A stretch of 64,000 bases of DNA from Streptomyces fradiae. GTDB taxonomy: Bacteria; Actinomycetota; Actinomycetes; Streptomycetales; Streptomycetaceae. Below the pieces are notes generated by a model. It searched no databases and was not told the DNA's origin. It worked only from the letters and a program-made list of their open reading frames with translations. The stretch lies in NCBI RefSeq assembly GCF_041270065.1, contig NZ_CP065958.1, forward strand, positions 7,192,001-7,256,000, read 5' to 3'. Of the stretch, positions 32,215 through 40,644 are shown one piece after another (the stretch's first letter is position 1; each line of letters starts with the position of its first letter). The position numbers and the translations under genes are program-made.

Positions 32215-33390
32215 GTGCTCAGTACCCGAGCGCGGACCCTGCCCGCCTCAAGCACCGCAGCCCTGGACGCGCACATCAAAGCCCTGCTCGCGGACGGCGC
32301 CGACATCATCAACCTCACCGGCGGCGAGCTCGACTTCCCCACCCCGGAACAGGCGGCCGACGGGGCGCGACGGGCGATCGCCGAAGGTCACACCCGCTAC
32401 ACCCCCGTCGCCGGGATCGGACCGCTGCGTGAGGCGATCGCCCGGCGGCTCGCCACCCACTGGGGCTGCCCGTACGAGGCGAACCAGATCGTCACCACGA
32501 ACGGCGCCAAGCAGGCCCTCGCCCAGATCTTCACCGTGCTCTGCGAGCCCGGCGACGAGGTGATCCTGCCCGCGCCGTACTGGGTGAGCTTTCCGCACAT
32601 GATCGCCCTCGCCGGGGCCGTCCCGGTCGTCGTGGACACGGCCGGCACCGGCTTCAAGCTCACCCCCGAGGCGCTGCGGGAGCGGATCACCCCGAAGACC
32701 AGGGTCCTCCTGCTCAACAGCCCCTCGAACCCCACCGGCGTCGTCTACGACCGCGCCGAGCTCCAGGCGTTGACGGCCGTCGCCGTCGAGCACGACCTCG
32801 TCATCGTCAGCGACGAGATCTACGGAGACCTCGTCCACGAGGGAGCCGCCTTCACGAGCGTGGCCTCCCTCGGCCAGGACGTCGCCGAACGGACGGTCAC
32901 CATCGGAGGGTTCTCCAAGACCTACGCGATGACGGGATGGCGCATCGGCTTCGCCGCCGCTCCCGCACCCGTCGCCGCCGCCCTCTCGGCCGTACAGGGA
33001 CACACCAGCTCCGCCCCCTCCTCCATATCCCAGTACGCGGCGCTCGCCGCCCTGACCGGCGACACCGACACGGAGCTCGCCCGGCGCGCGGCGGAGCTCA
33101 ACGTACGGCGGGCGCTGATGAGTGAAGGCCTCGCCGGCCTGCCACCCCTGCGGCTCACCGCCGAACCCCAGGGCGGATTCTTCGCCTTCGTCGACGTCCG
33201 GGGTCTCTACACCCGGCCCGACGACGACGCGGCCACCGTCGCCCGCGACCTCCTGGAGCACGCCGGTGTCGCGGTCATGCCCGGGCGCGACTTCGCCGCC
33301 CCCGACCACGTGCGTCTGTCGTACGCGGTCAGCACCGACGACATCTCCCAGGCGCTGCACCGCATCGGCACCTGTCTCAAGAACCACTGA
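32215..33390 (+). CDS. PLP-dependent class I/II aminotransferase
   Basis: The 391-residue protein is a fold-type I aminotransferase. It has YTPVAGIGPLREAIA near residue 60, NSPSNPTG near 165, the cofactor aspartate in VSDEIYGD near 200 and the PLP lysine in GGFSKTYAMTGWRIG near 236. Relatives act on aspartate, alanine, aromatic amino acids or kynurenine. In this cluster it could transaminate arsonopyruvate to arsonoalanine, by analogy with phosphonoalanine formation. That is inference, since substrate cannot be read from sequence. The GTG start at 32215 is 5 nt after the lipoprotein stop, so it belongs to the same operon. Confidence 0.87.
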   Translation: MLSTRARTLPASSTAALDAHIKALLADGADIINLTGGELDFPTPEQAADGARRAIAEGHTRYTPVAGIGPLREAIARRLATHWGCPYEANQIVTTNGAKQALAQIFTVLCEPGDEVILPAPYWVSFPHMIALAGAVPVVVDTAGTGFKLTPEALRERITPKTRVLLLNSPSNPTGVVYDRAELQALTAVAVEHDLVIVSDEIYGDLVHEGAAFTSVASLGQDVAERTVTIGGFSKTYAMTGWRIGFAAAPAPVAAALSAVQGHTSSAPSSISQYAALAALTGDTDTELARRAAELNVRRALMSEGLAGLPPLRLTAEPQGGFFAFVDVRGLYTRPDDDAATVARDLLEHAGVAVMPGRDFAAPDHVRLSYAVSTDDISQALHRIGTCLKNH

Positions 33391-33420
33391 CCTGAAGACC
33401 ATCAGCGAACGGAGCACCTC

Positions 33421-33648
33421 ATGAGCGACACCGCGACCACCGTCTTCGACGTCCGCGGCATGACCTGCGGCGGCTGCGCCAAGCGCATCCGCACCGCCAT
33501 CGAGACGGACCTCGGCGACGGCACCGAGGTGGTCGTCGACCACAAGGCCGGCCGGGTCACCGTCACCGCGCCCGGAGGCGTCGACGCCGAGTCGGTCCAG
33601 GCCGCCGTCGAGCGCACGGGATACGAGTTCGCCGGAACGGCCGCCTGA
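33421..33648 (+). CDS. CopZ-like heavy-metal-associated copper chaperone
   Basis: The 75-residue protein is a single HMA domain with the metal-binding loop GMTCGGC (Cys near residues 16 and 19) and the expected beta-alpha-beta pattern. Such proteins carry Cu(I) in the cytoplasm to a CopA ATPase, whose gene lies 150 nt downstream. ATG 33421 follows GAACGGAG. A 31-codon membrane peptide gene lies between the two. Confidence 0.92.
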   Translation: MSDTATTVFDVRGMTCGGCAKRIRTAIETDLGDGTEVVVDHKAGRVTVTAPGGVDAESVQAAVERTGYEFAGTAA

Positions 33649-33650
33649 CC

Positions 33651-33746
33651 GTGAACCCGCCCGCCAAGCTCGCCCTCTTCGCCGTCGGCCTCGTCGCCTG
33701 CTTCGGCATCTCGTACCTGCTCGGCAGCACGCTGCCGCCCCTGTAA
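33651..33746 (+). CDS. 31-residue single-pass membrane peptide
   Basis: A GTG at 33651, 2 nt after the chaperone stop, opens 31 codons. The product has a short polar start (MNPPAKLA), about 20 hydrophobic residues with one cysteine ([17 protein letters not shown]) and a Pro-Leu end. It is too short for routine gene calling but has the composition of a genuine membrane peptide and fits the gap between CopZ-like and CopA-like genes. It may be a small regulator or subunit of the copper pump. Confidence 0.55.
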   Translation: MNPPAKLALFAVGLVACFGISYLLGSTLPPL

Positions 33747-33802
33747 CCCCCCTATGTCCAGTCCACCGTTCACCCGTCCACCGTCCTAAGGAGAACGCAG
33801 TC

Positions 33803-36139
33803 ATGGCAGGCACTGCCACGACGGCACCGGCCGTGGTCACGCTCGACATCGGCGGCATGACCTGCGGTGCCTGCTCGGCCCGAATAGAGAAGAAGCTCAA
33901 CCGCCTCGAAGGCGTGACCGCCGAGGTCAACTTCGCCCTCGAACGGGCCCACGTCAGCTTCGACGAGCGGCATTCGGTCGACGACCTCATCGACACGGTC
34001 GTGAAGCTGGGCTACACCGCCGAGCTGCCGCCGCCCCCCGAGGCGGCGGCCTCGGCGGCGTCGGCCCCCGGCGAGTCGGCCGAGGAGGCCGCGGACCGCG
34101 AACTCGCGGCCATGCGTCGGCGCATCCTCATCTGCCTCGCGCTCACCGTGCCGGTCATCGCCATGGCCATGGTCACCCCGCTCCAGTTCGACAACTGGCA
34201 GTGGCTCTCGCTCACCCTCGCCGCACCGGTCGCCGTCTGGGGTGCCTGGCCGTTCCACACGGTCGCCTGGAAGAACCTCAAGCAGGCCGGCGGCACGATG
34301 GACACGCTGGTGTCCGTCGGCGTCCTCGCCTCCTTCGGCTGGTCGCTGTACGCCCTGTTCTTCGGTTACGCGGGCATCACCGGCATGCAGATGCCGTTCC
34401 TGATGACCCCCACCCCGGGCCAGGGCCTGCACCACATCTATCTGGAGGTCGCGACCTCCCTGACCCTCTTCGTCCTCGTCGGCCGCTACGCGGAACACCG
34501 CGCCAAGCGCCGGGCGGGCAGCGCCGTACGCGCCCTGCTCGAACTCGGAGCCAAGGACGTCACCGCCCTGCGCGCGGGCCAGGAGGTCACGATCCCGATC
34601 GGCGAACTCCGCGTCGGTGACCAGTTCGTGGTCCGGCCCGGCGAGAAGATAGCCACCGACGGCGTCGTCGTGGACGGCACCTCCGCCGTCGACGCGTCGA
34701 TGCTGACGGGGGAGAGCGTCCCCCAGGAGGTGACCGTCGGCGACAGCGTCGTCGGCGCCACCGTCAACACCAGCGGCCGACTGACGGTACGGGCCGAGCG
34801 CGTCGGCGCGGACACCCAGCTCGCCCACATCAGCCGCCTCGTCTCCGACGCCCAGGCGGGCAAGGCGCCCGTGCAGCGGCTCGCCGACCGGATCGCCGCC
34901 ATCTTCGTACCCGTGGTCGTCGCCATCGCCTTCTGCGTCGGCGGCTTCTGGATCGGCAACGGAGGGGACTCGGCCGTCGCGCTCACCGCGGCCGTCGCCG
35001 TCCTCGTCGTCGCCTGCCCGTGCTCGCTCGGGCTCGCCACCCCCACCGCCCTCCTCGTCGGCACCGGGCGTGGCGCCCAGCTCGGCATCGTGATCCGCGG
35101 ACCCCAGATCCTGGAATCCACCCGCCGCATCGACACCGTCCTGCTCGACAAGACCGGCACGGTCACCACCGGCAAGATGCGGCTCGTCGAGACCGTCTGC
35201 GCCGAGGGCACCACCCGGGACGAACTCCTCACCCTCGCGGGGGCGTTGGAGCACTCCTCCGAGCATCCCATCGCCACGGCCGTCACGGTTGCCGCCAGGG
35301 CAGTGACCCCGGACCTGCCCGCGGTCGCCGACTTCCAGGCCAGCGCCGGCTTCGGTGTGGTCGGCACGGTCGACGGACGCGAGATCATCGTCGGTCGCCC
35401 GGGGTGGGTCGGCGAGCGGATGAGCACGCCTGACGGTCTCCGGAGCCGCCTCACCGAGATCGAGGGCAGCGGCCACACCCCCGTGGCCGTCGGCTGGGAC
35501 GGGCGCCTGCGCGGACTCCTCCTCGTCGCCGACGAGGCCAAGCCCACCAGCCGCCGTGCCATCGACGAGATGCGCAGCCTGGGGCTCAACCCCATTCTGC
35601 TGACCGGCGACAGCAAGGGCGCGGCCCGCCGTATCGCCGACGAGATGGGCATCACCGAAGTCGAGGCGGAGGTCCTGCCCCAGGACAAGGCGGCCGTGGT
35701 GCGCCGACTGCAGGACGAGGGCCGGAACGTGGCCATGGTCGGCGACGGCATCAACGACGCCGCCGCGCTCGCCCAGGCCGACCTCGGCATCGCCATCGGC
35801 GGCGGCACCGACGCCGCCATCGAGGCCAGCGACATCACCCTCGTGCGGGGCGATCTCCGCGACGCCGCCGACGCGGTCCGCCTCTCGCGGCGCACGCTCG
35901 GCACGATCAAGGGCAACCTGTTCTGGGCGTTCGTCTACAACCTCGCCGGCATTCCGCTCGCGGCCTCGGGCGTCCTCAACCCGATGATCGCGGGTGCGGC
36001 CATGGCGCTCTCCAGCATCTTCGTGGTGACCAACAGCCTCAGGCTGCGTCGCTTCAAGTCGTCCTCCCGGCACGACGACGCGAAGGCCGAGGCCGAGCTC
36101 CTGGCCCCCGCGAGCCCCAGCCCGGCGGCGGTCTCGTGA
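33803..36139 (+). CDS. copA: CopA-type copper-exporting P1B ATPase
   Basis: The 778-residue pump has one N-terminal HMA domain (GMTCGACS near residue 20), eight membrane segments, an actuator loop with TGES, the transmembrane CPC metal site (VVACPCSLG near 405), the phosphorylation motif DKTGT near 447, the HP motif in SSEHPIA and the hinge [11 protein letters not shown]. These identify a Cu(I)-transporting P1B-1 ATPase. A Met-rich extracellular loop (GMQMPFLM) is consistent. ATG 33803 follows AAGGAGA. Its stop overlaps the next GNAT start (GTGA). Its presence inside a biosynthetic operon suggests that copper is a cofactor, co-toxin or ligand of the product. Confidence 0.93.
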   Translation: MAGTATTAPAVVTLDIGGMTCGACSARIEKKLNRLEGVTAEVNFALERAHVSFDERHSVDDLIDTVVKLGYTAELPPPPEAAASAASAPGESAEEAADRELAAMRRRILICLALTVPVIAMAMVTPLQFDNWQWLSLTLAAPVAVWGAWPFHTVAWKNLKQAGGTMDTLVSVGVLASFGWSLYALFFGYAGITGMQMPFLMTPTPGQGLHHIYLEVATSLTLFVLVGRYAEHRAKRRAGSAVRALLELGAKDVTALRAGQEVTIPIGELRVGDQFVVRPGEKIATDGVVVDGTSAVDASMLTGESVPQEVTVGDSVVGATVNTSGRLTVRAERVGADTQLAHISRLVSDAQAGKAPVQRLADRIAAIFVPVVVAIAFCVGGFWIGNGGDSAVALTAAVAVLVVACPCSLGLATPTALLVGTGRGAQLGIVIRGPQILESTRRIDTVLLDKTGTVTTGKMRLVETVCAEGTTRDELLTLAGALEHSSEHPIATAVTVAARAVTPDLPAVADFQASAGFGVVGTVDGREIIVGRPGWVGERMSTPDGLRSRLTEIEGSGHTPVAVGWDGRLRGLLLVADEAKPTSRRAIDEMRSLGLNPILLTGDSKGAARRIADEMGITEVEAEVLPQDKAAVVRRLQDEGRNVAMVGDGINDAAALAQADLGIAIGGGTDAAIEASDITLVRGDLRDAADAVRLSRRTLGTIKGNLFWAFVYNLAGIPLAASGVLNPMIAGAAMALSSIFVVTNSLRLRRFKSSSRHDDAKAEAELLAPASPSPAAVS

Positions 36140-37071
36140 TCGTCAGCTCCATGGGCCTGCCGATGGCCCTCGTCGACGTCGACCAGGCGCTGAGCGGCGA
36201 CTGGCGGGAGTACGAGGGCAAGGTGGACCTCATCAGGGTCCAGGACCCGCCCGTGGAGTCCTGGACCCGGCTGAGAGAGGCCGGATTCCTGCCCAAGCCG
36301 CAGGTGGTGGCCTGGCGGGCCGAGGTCCTGGACTCCGAGGATCGGTATCTCGGCACGCTTCCCCGCAAGGACCGCTACGACATCCGGACCGCCTATCGGA
36401 GGGCCGGGGAGGGCGGCCTTCGGGTGGGGACGGAGCCGCTGACGGCCGGACTGCTCGAGGAGTTCCTGGAGTTGTACGAGCGTCAGGTGGCGGCCATGCG
36501 GCACGGCTGGGCCGTCGCCGTCGAGCAGCGGCGGAACATCCTCGCCGAGGCCGAGAGCTACTGCGCGGTCATGGTTCGTTCGCAGGGCACGCTCGTGGCC
36601 GGCTGTCTGAACCAGGACGTCCCGGCGAAGGACGAGATCCGTGCACGTTTCTCGGCCGTGAGTTCGGACCATCGTCACGACAGCCTGGCGCGACTGCTCT
36701 ACTGGGAGATGCTGCGCGAGGCGCGGGGAAGGAAGCGGCGCTGGGCCTCGCTCGGCCGGGACATCAACCTCTACGGCCACGTGGTCAAGCCCGGGCTTTT
36801 CAGCTTCAAGTCCAGGCTCGGATTCGCCGCCGTGCCGGGGCAGTTGCTGGAGCCGGGCAGCGGTTCGCACCAGGCCGACCGGGTCGTGCGCTTCAAGGAA
36901 CTGACCGACCCGACGCTGCTGTTGTCCTACGCGCCGGTGGCCGGGGAGGCGGCGGCCCTTGCCGCCCCGCTCCAACTGAACCTGTGCACCCCGTCGGAGG
37001 AACTGGACACCGGCCCCTACCGTGGCGTCGGCCTCGCCGGCACCACCGTGCACACCGTACGCCCCACCTGA
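36136..37071 (+). CDS. FemAB/GNAT-like acyltransferase 2
   Basis: The 311-residue protein belongs to the GNAT superfamily, with FemAB-like features: [20 protein letters not shown] near residue 75, a central [19 protein letters not shown] and the ending [21 protein letters not shown], the typical C-terminal substrate loop. It is the second such enzyme of the cluster and is diverged from the one at 23888; it lacks a Cys-Cys tail. The GTG at 36136 overlaps the CopA stop by 4 nt, and an ATG at 36151 is an alternative start. It is the last gene of the operon, followed by a very strong terminator. It may acylate or aminoacylate an arsenic-containing amino acid, either in biosynthesis or as self-protection. 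Confidence 0.75.
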   Translation: MIVSSMGLPMALVDVDQALSGDWREYEGKVDLIRVQDPPVESWTRLREAGFLPKPQVVAWRAEVLDSEDRYLGTLPRKDRYDIRTAYRRAGEGGLRVGTEPLTAGLLEEFLELYERQVAAMRHGWAVAVEQRRNILAEAESYCAVMVRSQGTLVAGCLNQDVPAKDEIRARFSAVSSDHRHDSLARLLYWEMLREARGRKRRWASLGRDINLYGHVVKPGLFSFKSRLGFAAVPGQLLEPGSGSHQADRVVRFKELTDPTLLLSYAPVAGEAAALAAPLQLNLCTPSEELDTGPYRGVGLAGTTVHTVRPT

Positions 37072-37075
37072 GACC

Positions 37076-37120
37076 GCGGGCGGGCATCGTGATCATCCCC
37101 CGTACACGATGCCCGCCCGC
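37076..37120. terminator. Bidirectional terminator between GNAT 2 and arsR
   Basis: GCGGGCGGGCATCGTG (37076-37091) pairs perfectly over 16 bp with 37105-37120 around a 13-nt loop. It lies between convergent genes and closes the large operon. Confidence 0.9.
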
Positions 37121-37137
37121 TTCACGTCTGTCCGCCG

Positions 37138-37509
37138 TCAGGTGCGGGCCGGCATGGCCAGGAGGGACGCCAGGGCGGCGAAGACGTCCGGGTCCACCCG
37201 GTAGTAGACCCAGGTGCGGCGCCGCTGGGAGGTGAGCAGTCCGGCCTCGCGCAGCTTCTTCAGGTGGTGGGAGACCGTCGGCTGCGAGACACCGACGTCC
37301 GCGATGTCGCACACGCACGCCTCGCCGGCGGGGTGAGAGGCCACGCGCGACAGCAGCCTCAGCCGGACCGGATCTGAGAGCGCCTTGAAGACGGTGGCCA
37401 GCCGCTCGGCGTCCGGCGTGGAGAGCTCCGCCGAGATGAGCGGAGTGCAACAGGGCACTGCCCCCTGCGACGGAGGGGCGGCCTCGGGAACCATACTCAG
37501 GTTCGACAT
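37138..37509 (-). CDS. arsR: ArsR repressor, tandem copy A
   Basis: The 123-residue protein has the CxC arsenite motif (GEACVCDIADV, about residues 64-74), a recognition helix VSQPTVSHHLKKLREAG and an N-terminal vicinal cysteine pair (AVPCCTP, about residues 17-23). Its core is almost identical to the arsR 73 bp upstream (SHPAGEACVCDI through REAGLLTS), so the two arose by duplication. The ATG lies at the predicted transcript start with no ribosome site, so it is leaderless. It converges with the biosynthetic operon. Two closely related repressors with similar operators may form heterodimers or give graded control. Confidence 0.92.
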   Translation of the reverse strand: MSNLSMVPEAAPPSQGAVPCCTPLISAELSTPDAERLATVFKALSDPVRLRLLSRVASHPAGEACVCDIADVGVSQPTVSHHLKKLREAGLLTSQRRRTWVYYRVDPDVFAALASLLAMPART

Positions 37510-37545
37510 TCTTCTATTTTTGCATGCGTCGAATTACGGCCGCAA
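37502..37545 (-). promoter_or_regulatory. Leaderless promoter and TTCGAC dyad of arsR copy A
   Basis: On the minus strand TTGCGG (37540-37545) and AAAAAT (37516-37521) are 18 bp apart and the start codon follows 6 nt later. TTCGAC on each strand (37502-37507 and 37528-37533) forms a dyad that covers the promoter and start codon. Confidence 0.6.
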
Positions 37546-37581
37546 TGGGTTCGGCGGCTCCGCGTGCGCGCCGGTGGGGCG

Positions 37582-37938
37582 TCAACTGCCCAGTGCGAGA
37601 AGGGCGGACATGGTCGCCACGGGCTGTGGGGCGACCCGGTAGTAGATCCAGGTGCCGCGCCGCTCCGAGGTGAGCAGCCCGGCCTCGCGCAGCTTCTTCA
37701 GGTGGTGGGAGACCGTCGGCTGCGAGACGCCGACGTCCGAGATGTCGCACACGCAGGCCTCCCCGGCGGGGTGGGAGGCGACGCGAGAGAACAGGCGTAG
37801 GCGGACCGGATCGGCGAGCGCTTTGAACAGCGTTGCCGCGTACTCGGCGTCGGCCTCGGAGAGGGCGCCGGAGTCCAGTGGCTCGCAGCAGGCTGCCGAT
37901 GCCGCCTCGATGGTGACCGTGGGACGTTTATTCGACAT
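37582..37938 (-). CDS. arsR: ArsR repressor, tandem copy B
   Basis: The 118-residue protein has GEACVCDISDV in alpha3, the HTH VSQPTVSHHLKKLREAG and an N-terminal Cys-Cys (AACCEPL, about residues 16-22). It is a near duplicate of copy A in the central region and differs in the tails. It is divergent from the flavoprotein gene at 38050 and likely controls it as well as itself. The start codon overlaps the left arm of its operator, and no ribosome site is present. Arsenite binding to the CVC pair plus a third thiol would release it from DNA. Confidence 0.92.
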   Translation of the reverse strand: MSNKRPTVTIEAASAACCEPLDSGALSEADAEYAATLFKALADPVRLRLFSRVASHPAGEACVCDISDVGVSQPTVSHHLKKLREAGLLTSERRGTWIYYRVAPQPVATMSALLALGS

Positions 37939-37973
37939 TCTTCTATGTTGACACTTGTCGAAGTGTGCGGCAA
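37931..37973 (-). promoter_or_regulatory. Leaderless promoter and TTCGACA dyad of arsR copy B
   Basis: On the minus strand TTGCCG (37968-37973) and CAACAT (37945-37950) are 17 bp apart and the ATG follows 6 nt later. TTCGACA (37931-37937) and TGTCGAA (37956-37962) form a perfect 7-bp dyad spanning the start codon and promoter spacer. Confidence 0.62.
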
Positions 37974-37983
37974 GCTGGCCTCA

Positions 37984-38003
37984 GATTAGATAGCCGTCTA
38001 ATC
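37984..38003 (+). promoter_or_regulatory. GATTAGA-N6-TCTAATC dyad before the flavoprotein operon
   Basis: A perfect 7-bp inverted repeat with a 6-bp spacer lies 47 bp upstream of the ATG at 38050. It differs from the TTCGA-type sites, so this operon may have a second control input. Confidence 0.55.
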
Positions 38004-38049
38004 AGTGCAGCGGGGGGACACTCCCGCCGACAGCGAAGGACAGAGCCCG

Positions 38050-39411
38050 ATGACCTCCATCGATGCCGCTGAACTCCCCGTCGTCGTCATCGGCGCCGGC
38101 CCGATCGGCCTCGCCGCCGCAGCTCACCTCGTGGAACGGGGCCTGAACCCGCTGGTGTTCGAGGCCGGGGCCGCCGCCGGGGCCGCCGTGCGCGACTGGT
38201 CCCACGTCAGGCTGTTCTCCACCTGGGACGAGGTCATCGACCCGGCCGCCGAGAAGCTCCTCGCGGCGAACGGCTGGCAGCGGCCCGACGGCGCCACGTA
38301 CCCCACCGGCGGCGACTGGGTCGAGTCGTATCTGAAGCCCCTCGCCGACGCACTCGGCGACCGCGTCCGTCTGGGCACGACCGTCACCGGCGTCTCCCGC
38401 GCCGGCCGTGACCGCGTCGTCGACGCCGACCGCGACGAGCAGCCGTTCACCGTCCACGCCGTCGCCGCCGACGGGAGCGAGCTCCGGCTTCTCGCCCGCG
38501 CCGTCGTCGATGCCTCCGGCACCTGGGCCAAGCCCGGCCCCGCCGGTGGCAACGGCCTGCACGCCGTGGGCGAGCGCGCCCACGCGCAGCGCATCGCCTA
38601 CCGCGTGCCCGACCTCCGCGACCCCGAGACCCGCGCCCGCTACGCCGGCAAGCGCACCGCTGTCGTGGGCAGCGGCGCCTCCGCCTTCACCGCTCTCGTG
38701 GCCCTCGCCGAACTGGCCGCGTCCGAACCGGGCACGCGTGCGCTGTGGGTCCTGCGCCGTGGCGTCACCTCCGCCACGTACGGAGGCGGCTCGTCCGACC
38801 AGCTCCCTGCCCGCGGCGCTCTCGGCCTCGCGGCCAAGGCCGCGGTCGACGCCGGCCACGCCGACGCCGTCACCGGCTTCCGGATCGCCGAGATCGAGGC
38901 GAACGCCGACAGCACGCTCACGCTCGTCGCGGAGGACGGCACGCGCACCGAGCCCGTCGACGAGGTCATCACCCTCACCGGTTTCCGCCCGGACCTCTCC
39001 TTCCTCGACGAGCTCCGCCTCGACCTGGACGCACGGCTCCAGGCGCCCGTCGAGCTCGCGCCCCTGATCGACCCCAACGTCCACTCGTGCGGCACCGTCT
39101 ACCCGCACGGCGCCAAGGAGCTGTCGCACGGCGAGAAGAACGTCTACCTCGTCGGCATGAAGTCCTACGGCCGCGCGCCCACCTTCCTCGCCATGACCGG
39201 CTACGAGCAGGTCCGCTCGATCGCGGCGGCCCTCGCCGGTGACCACGAGGCCGCCGAGCGTGTCGAGCTGACGCTGCCTGAGACCGGCGTGTGCGGCGGC
39301 TCCGGCCTCTTCGACGCCCCCGCCGAGGAGGAGGGCGGCAGCTGCTGCGGCGCCCCCGAGACCCTGCAGATCGAGACCATCGGGCTGGCCGGCCGTCCCG
39401 TCGGCAGCTGA
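38050..39411 (+). CDS. FAD/NAD(P)-binding flavoprotein with Cys-rich CCG tail
   Basis: The 453-residue protein has an FAD Rossmann motif (VIGAGPIGLAAAAHL, residue 11 onward) and a second nucleotide site (AVVGSGASAFTAL, about residue 200), like flavin monooxygenases and thioredoxin-reductase-like enzymes. An extra C-terminal tail of about 45 residues carries GVCGGSG and GGSCCGAPE, adding three cysteines after the catalytic fold. Similar oxidoreductases occur in ars operons next to ArsR, but their chemistry is not settled. ATG 38050 follows GAAGGAC. It starts an operon with an MFS transporter and an ArsO-like enzyme. Oxidation or reduction of an arsenical is plausible, not shown. Confidence 0.8.
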   Translation: MTSIDAAELPVVVIGAGPIGLAAAAHLVERGLNPLVFEAGAAAGAAVRDWSHVRLFSTWDEVIDPAAEKLLAANGWQRPDGATYPTGGDWVESYLKPLADALGDRVRLGTTVTGVSRAGRDRVVDADRDEQPFTVHAVAADGSELRLLARAVVDASGTWAKPGPAGGNGLHAVGERAHAQRIAYRVPDLRDPETRARYAGKRTAVVGSGASAFTALVALAELAASEPGTRALWVLRRGVTSATYGGGSSDQLPARGALGLAAKAAVDAGHADAVTGFRIAEIEANADSTLTLVAEDGTRTEPVDEVITLTGFRPDLSFLDELRLDLDARLQAPVELAPLIDPNVHSCGTVYPHGAKELSHGEKNVYLVGMKSYGRAPTFLAMTGYEQVRSIAAALAGDHEAAERVELTLPETGVCGGSGLFDAPAEEEGGSCCGAPETLQIETIGLAGRPVGS

Positions 39412-39417
39412 CCCCCG

Positions 39418-40608
39418 ATGAGACCGGTCGCAGCCGCCCGGCCGCTCGCCCCACCCCAAGGGCGACCGCGCCGGGCGCTGTGGGCGCTCTGCCTCACCCA
39501 GATCACGAGCTGGGGCATCCTCTACTACGCCTTCCCCGTGCTGAACGCGGAGATCACCGCCACGACCGGCTGGTCCGCACGGGCGACCACCGGTGCCTTC
39601 TCACTGGCTCTCGTCGTCTCGGCCGTCTCGGGCATCTTCGTGGGCCGCGTCATCGACCGCCGAGGCCCCCGGATGGTCATGACGGCCGGATCCGTTCTGG
39701 GCGGGATCAGCCTCGTCGTCATCGCCACCGCACCCGACCTCAGCGCCTTCTTCGTCGGCTGGGCCCTCGCAGGCGCGGCCATGGCCGCGACCTTCTACCA
39801 GCCGGCCTTCGCCGCCCTGACCCGTTGGTGGGCGCCCGACCACGTCCGCGCACTCACCGTGGTCACCCTCGCCGGCGGACTCGCCTCCACCGTCTTCGCC
39901 CCGCTCACCGCGGCCCTCGCCGACCGGTTCGGCTGGCGGGACACGTACCTGGTCCTCGCCCTGGTGCTCGCCGCCGTCACGATCCCCGCACACGCGACCG
40001 CTCTCAACGCCCCGTGGCCCGCTGCCGTGCCGGCGGCACAGGAGCACGCCGACGCCTCCGGCATCGCGCGAAGCCGGGCGTTCGGCATGCTCGTCGTCGC
40101 GATGACGCTTTCGGCCTTCGCGACGTACGCGGTCGTCATCGCCCTCGTACCCCTCATGGCCGAGCGGGGGTTCTCCCTGTCGGCCGCCGCCCTGGCCCTC
40201 GGCCTGGGCGGGGCGGGCCAGACCGTGGGGCGCCTCTTCTACGCGCTGCTGGCCCGCCGCACCGGGCCCCGCCTGCGCCTCGCCGTGCTCATCACGTGCG
40301 GCGGCCTCACGACAGCGGCCCTTGCCGCGATCCCCGGCCCCTACCCGTTGGTCGTCGCGCTCTCCATCACCGCCGGCATGATCCGGGGGAACCTCACCCT
40401 CGCCCAGGCCACCGCCGTCACGGACCGGTGGGGAGCGGCCCATTACGGCAGGCTGTCCGGGCTCCTCGGAGCGCTTCCGACCGCAGCCGGCGCCTTCGCC
40501 CCTTTCGCGAGCGCGGCGCTCGCGGTCTCCTTGGGCGGATACCCTCACCTGTTCGCCCTGCTGGCGGCGGTCGCGGCCGTCGCCGCCCTCGCCGCCCTCC
40601 GTACGTAG
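39418..40608 (+). CDS. MFS efflux transporter of the ars operon
   Basis: The 396-residue protein has 12 predicted membrane segments and MFS signatures, including the loop GRVIDRRGPRMVM after segment 2. It lies 6 nt after the flavoprotein stop, so it is translationally linked. MFS pumps in ars operons export arsenite or organoarsenicals (ArsK- and ArsJ-like types are known). No adjacent GAPDH gene is present, which argues against the ArsJ route through arsenophosphoglycerate. The substrate may be the oxidised arsenical made by the flanking flavoenzymes. Confidence 0.8.
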   Translation: MRPVAAARPLAPPQGRPRRALWALCLTQITSWGILYYAFPVLNAEITATTGWSARATTGAFSLALVVSAVSGIFVGRVIDRRGPRMVMTAGSVLGGISLVVIATAPDLSAFFVGWALAGAAMAATFYQPAFAALTRWWAPDHVRALTVVTLAGGLASTVFAPLTAALADRFGWRDTYLVLALVLAAVTIPAHATALNAPWPAAVPAAQEHADASGIARSRAFGMLVVAMTLSAFATYAVVIALVPLMAERGFSLSAAALALGLGGAGQTVGRLFYALLARRTGPRLRLAVLITCGGLTTAALAAIPGPYPLVVALSITAGMIRGNLTLAQATAVTDRWGAAHYGRLSGLLGALPTAAGAFAPFASAALAVSLGGYPHLFALLAAVAAVAALAALRT

Positions 40609-40644
40609 TCGTTCGCAAGCCTCGGAAGAAGGGAAGTCCCCAGC

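Noticed and set aside
39418..40608. ArsJ (arsenophosphoglycerate exporter)
   Set aside because: ArsJ genes are paired with a GAPDH gene; none is present, so only an ars-linked MFS pump is claimed.
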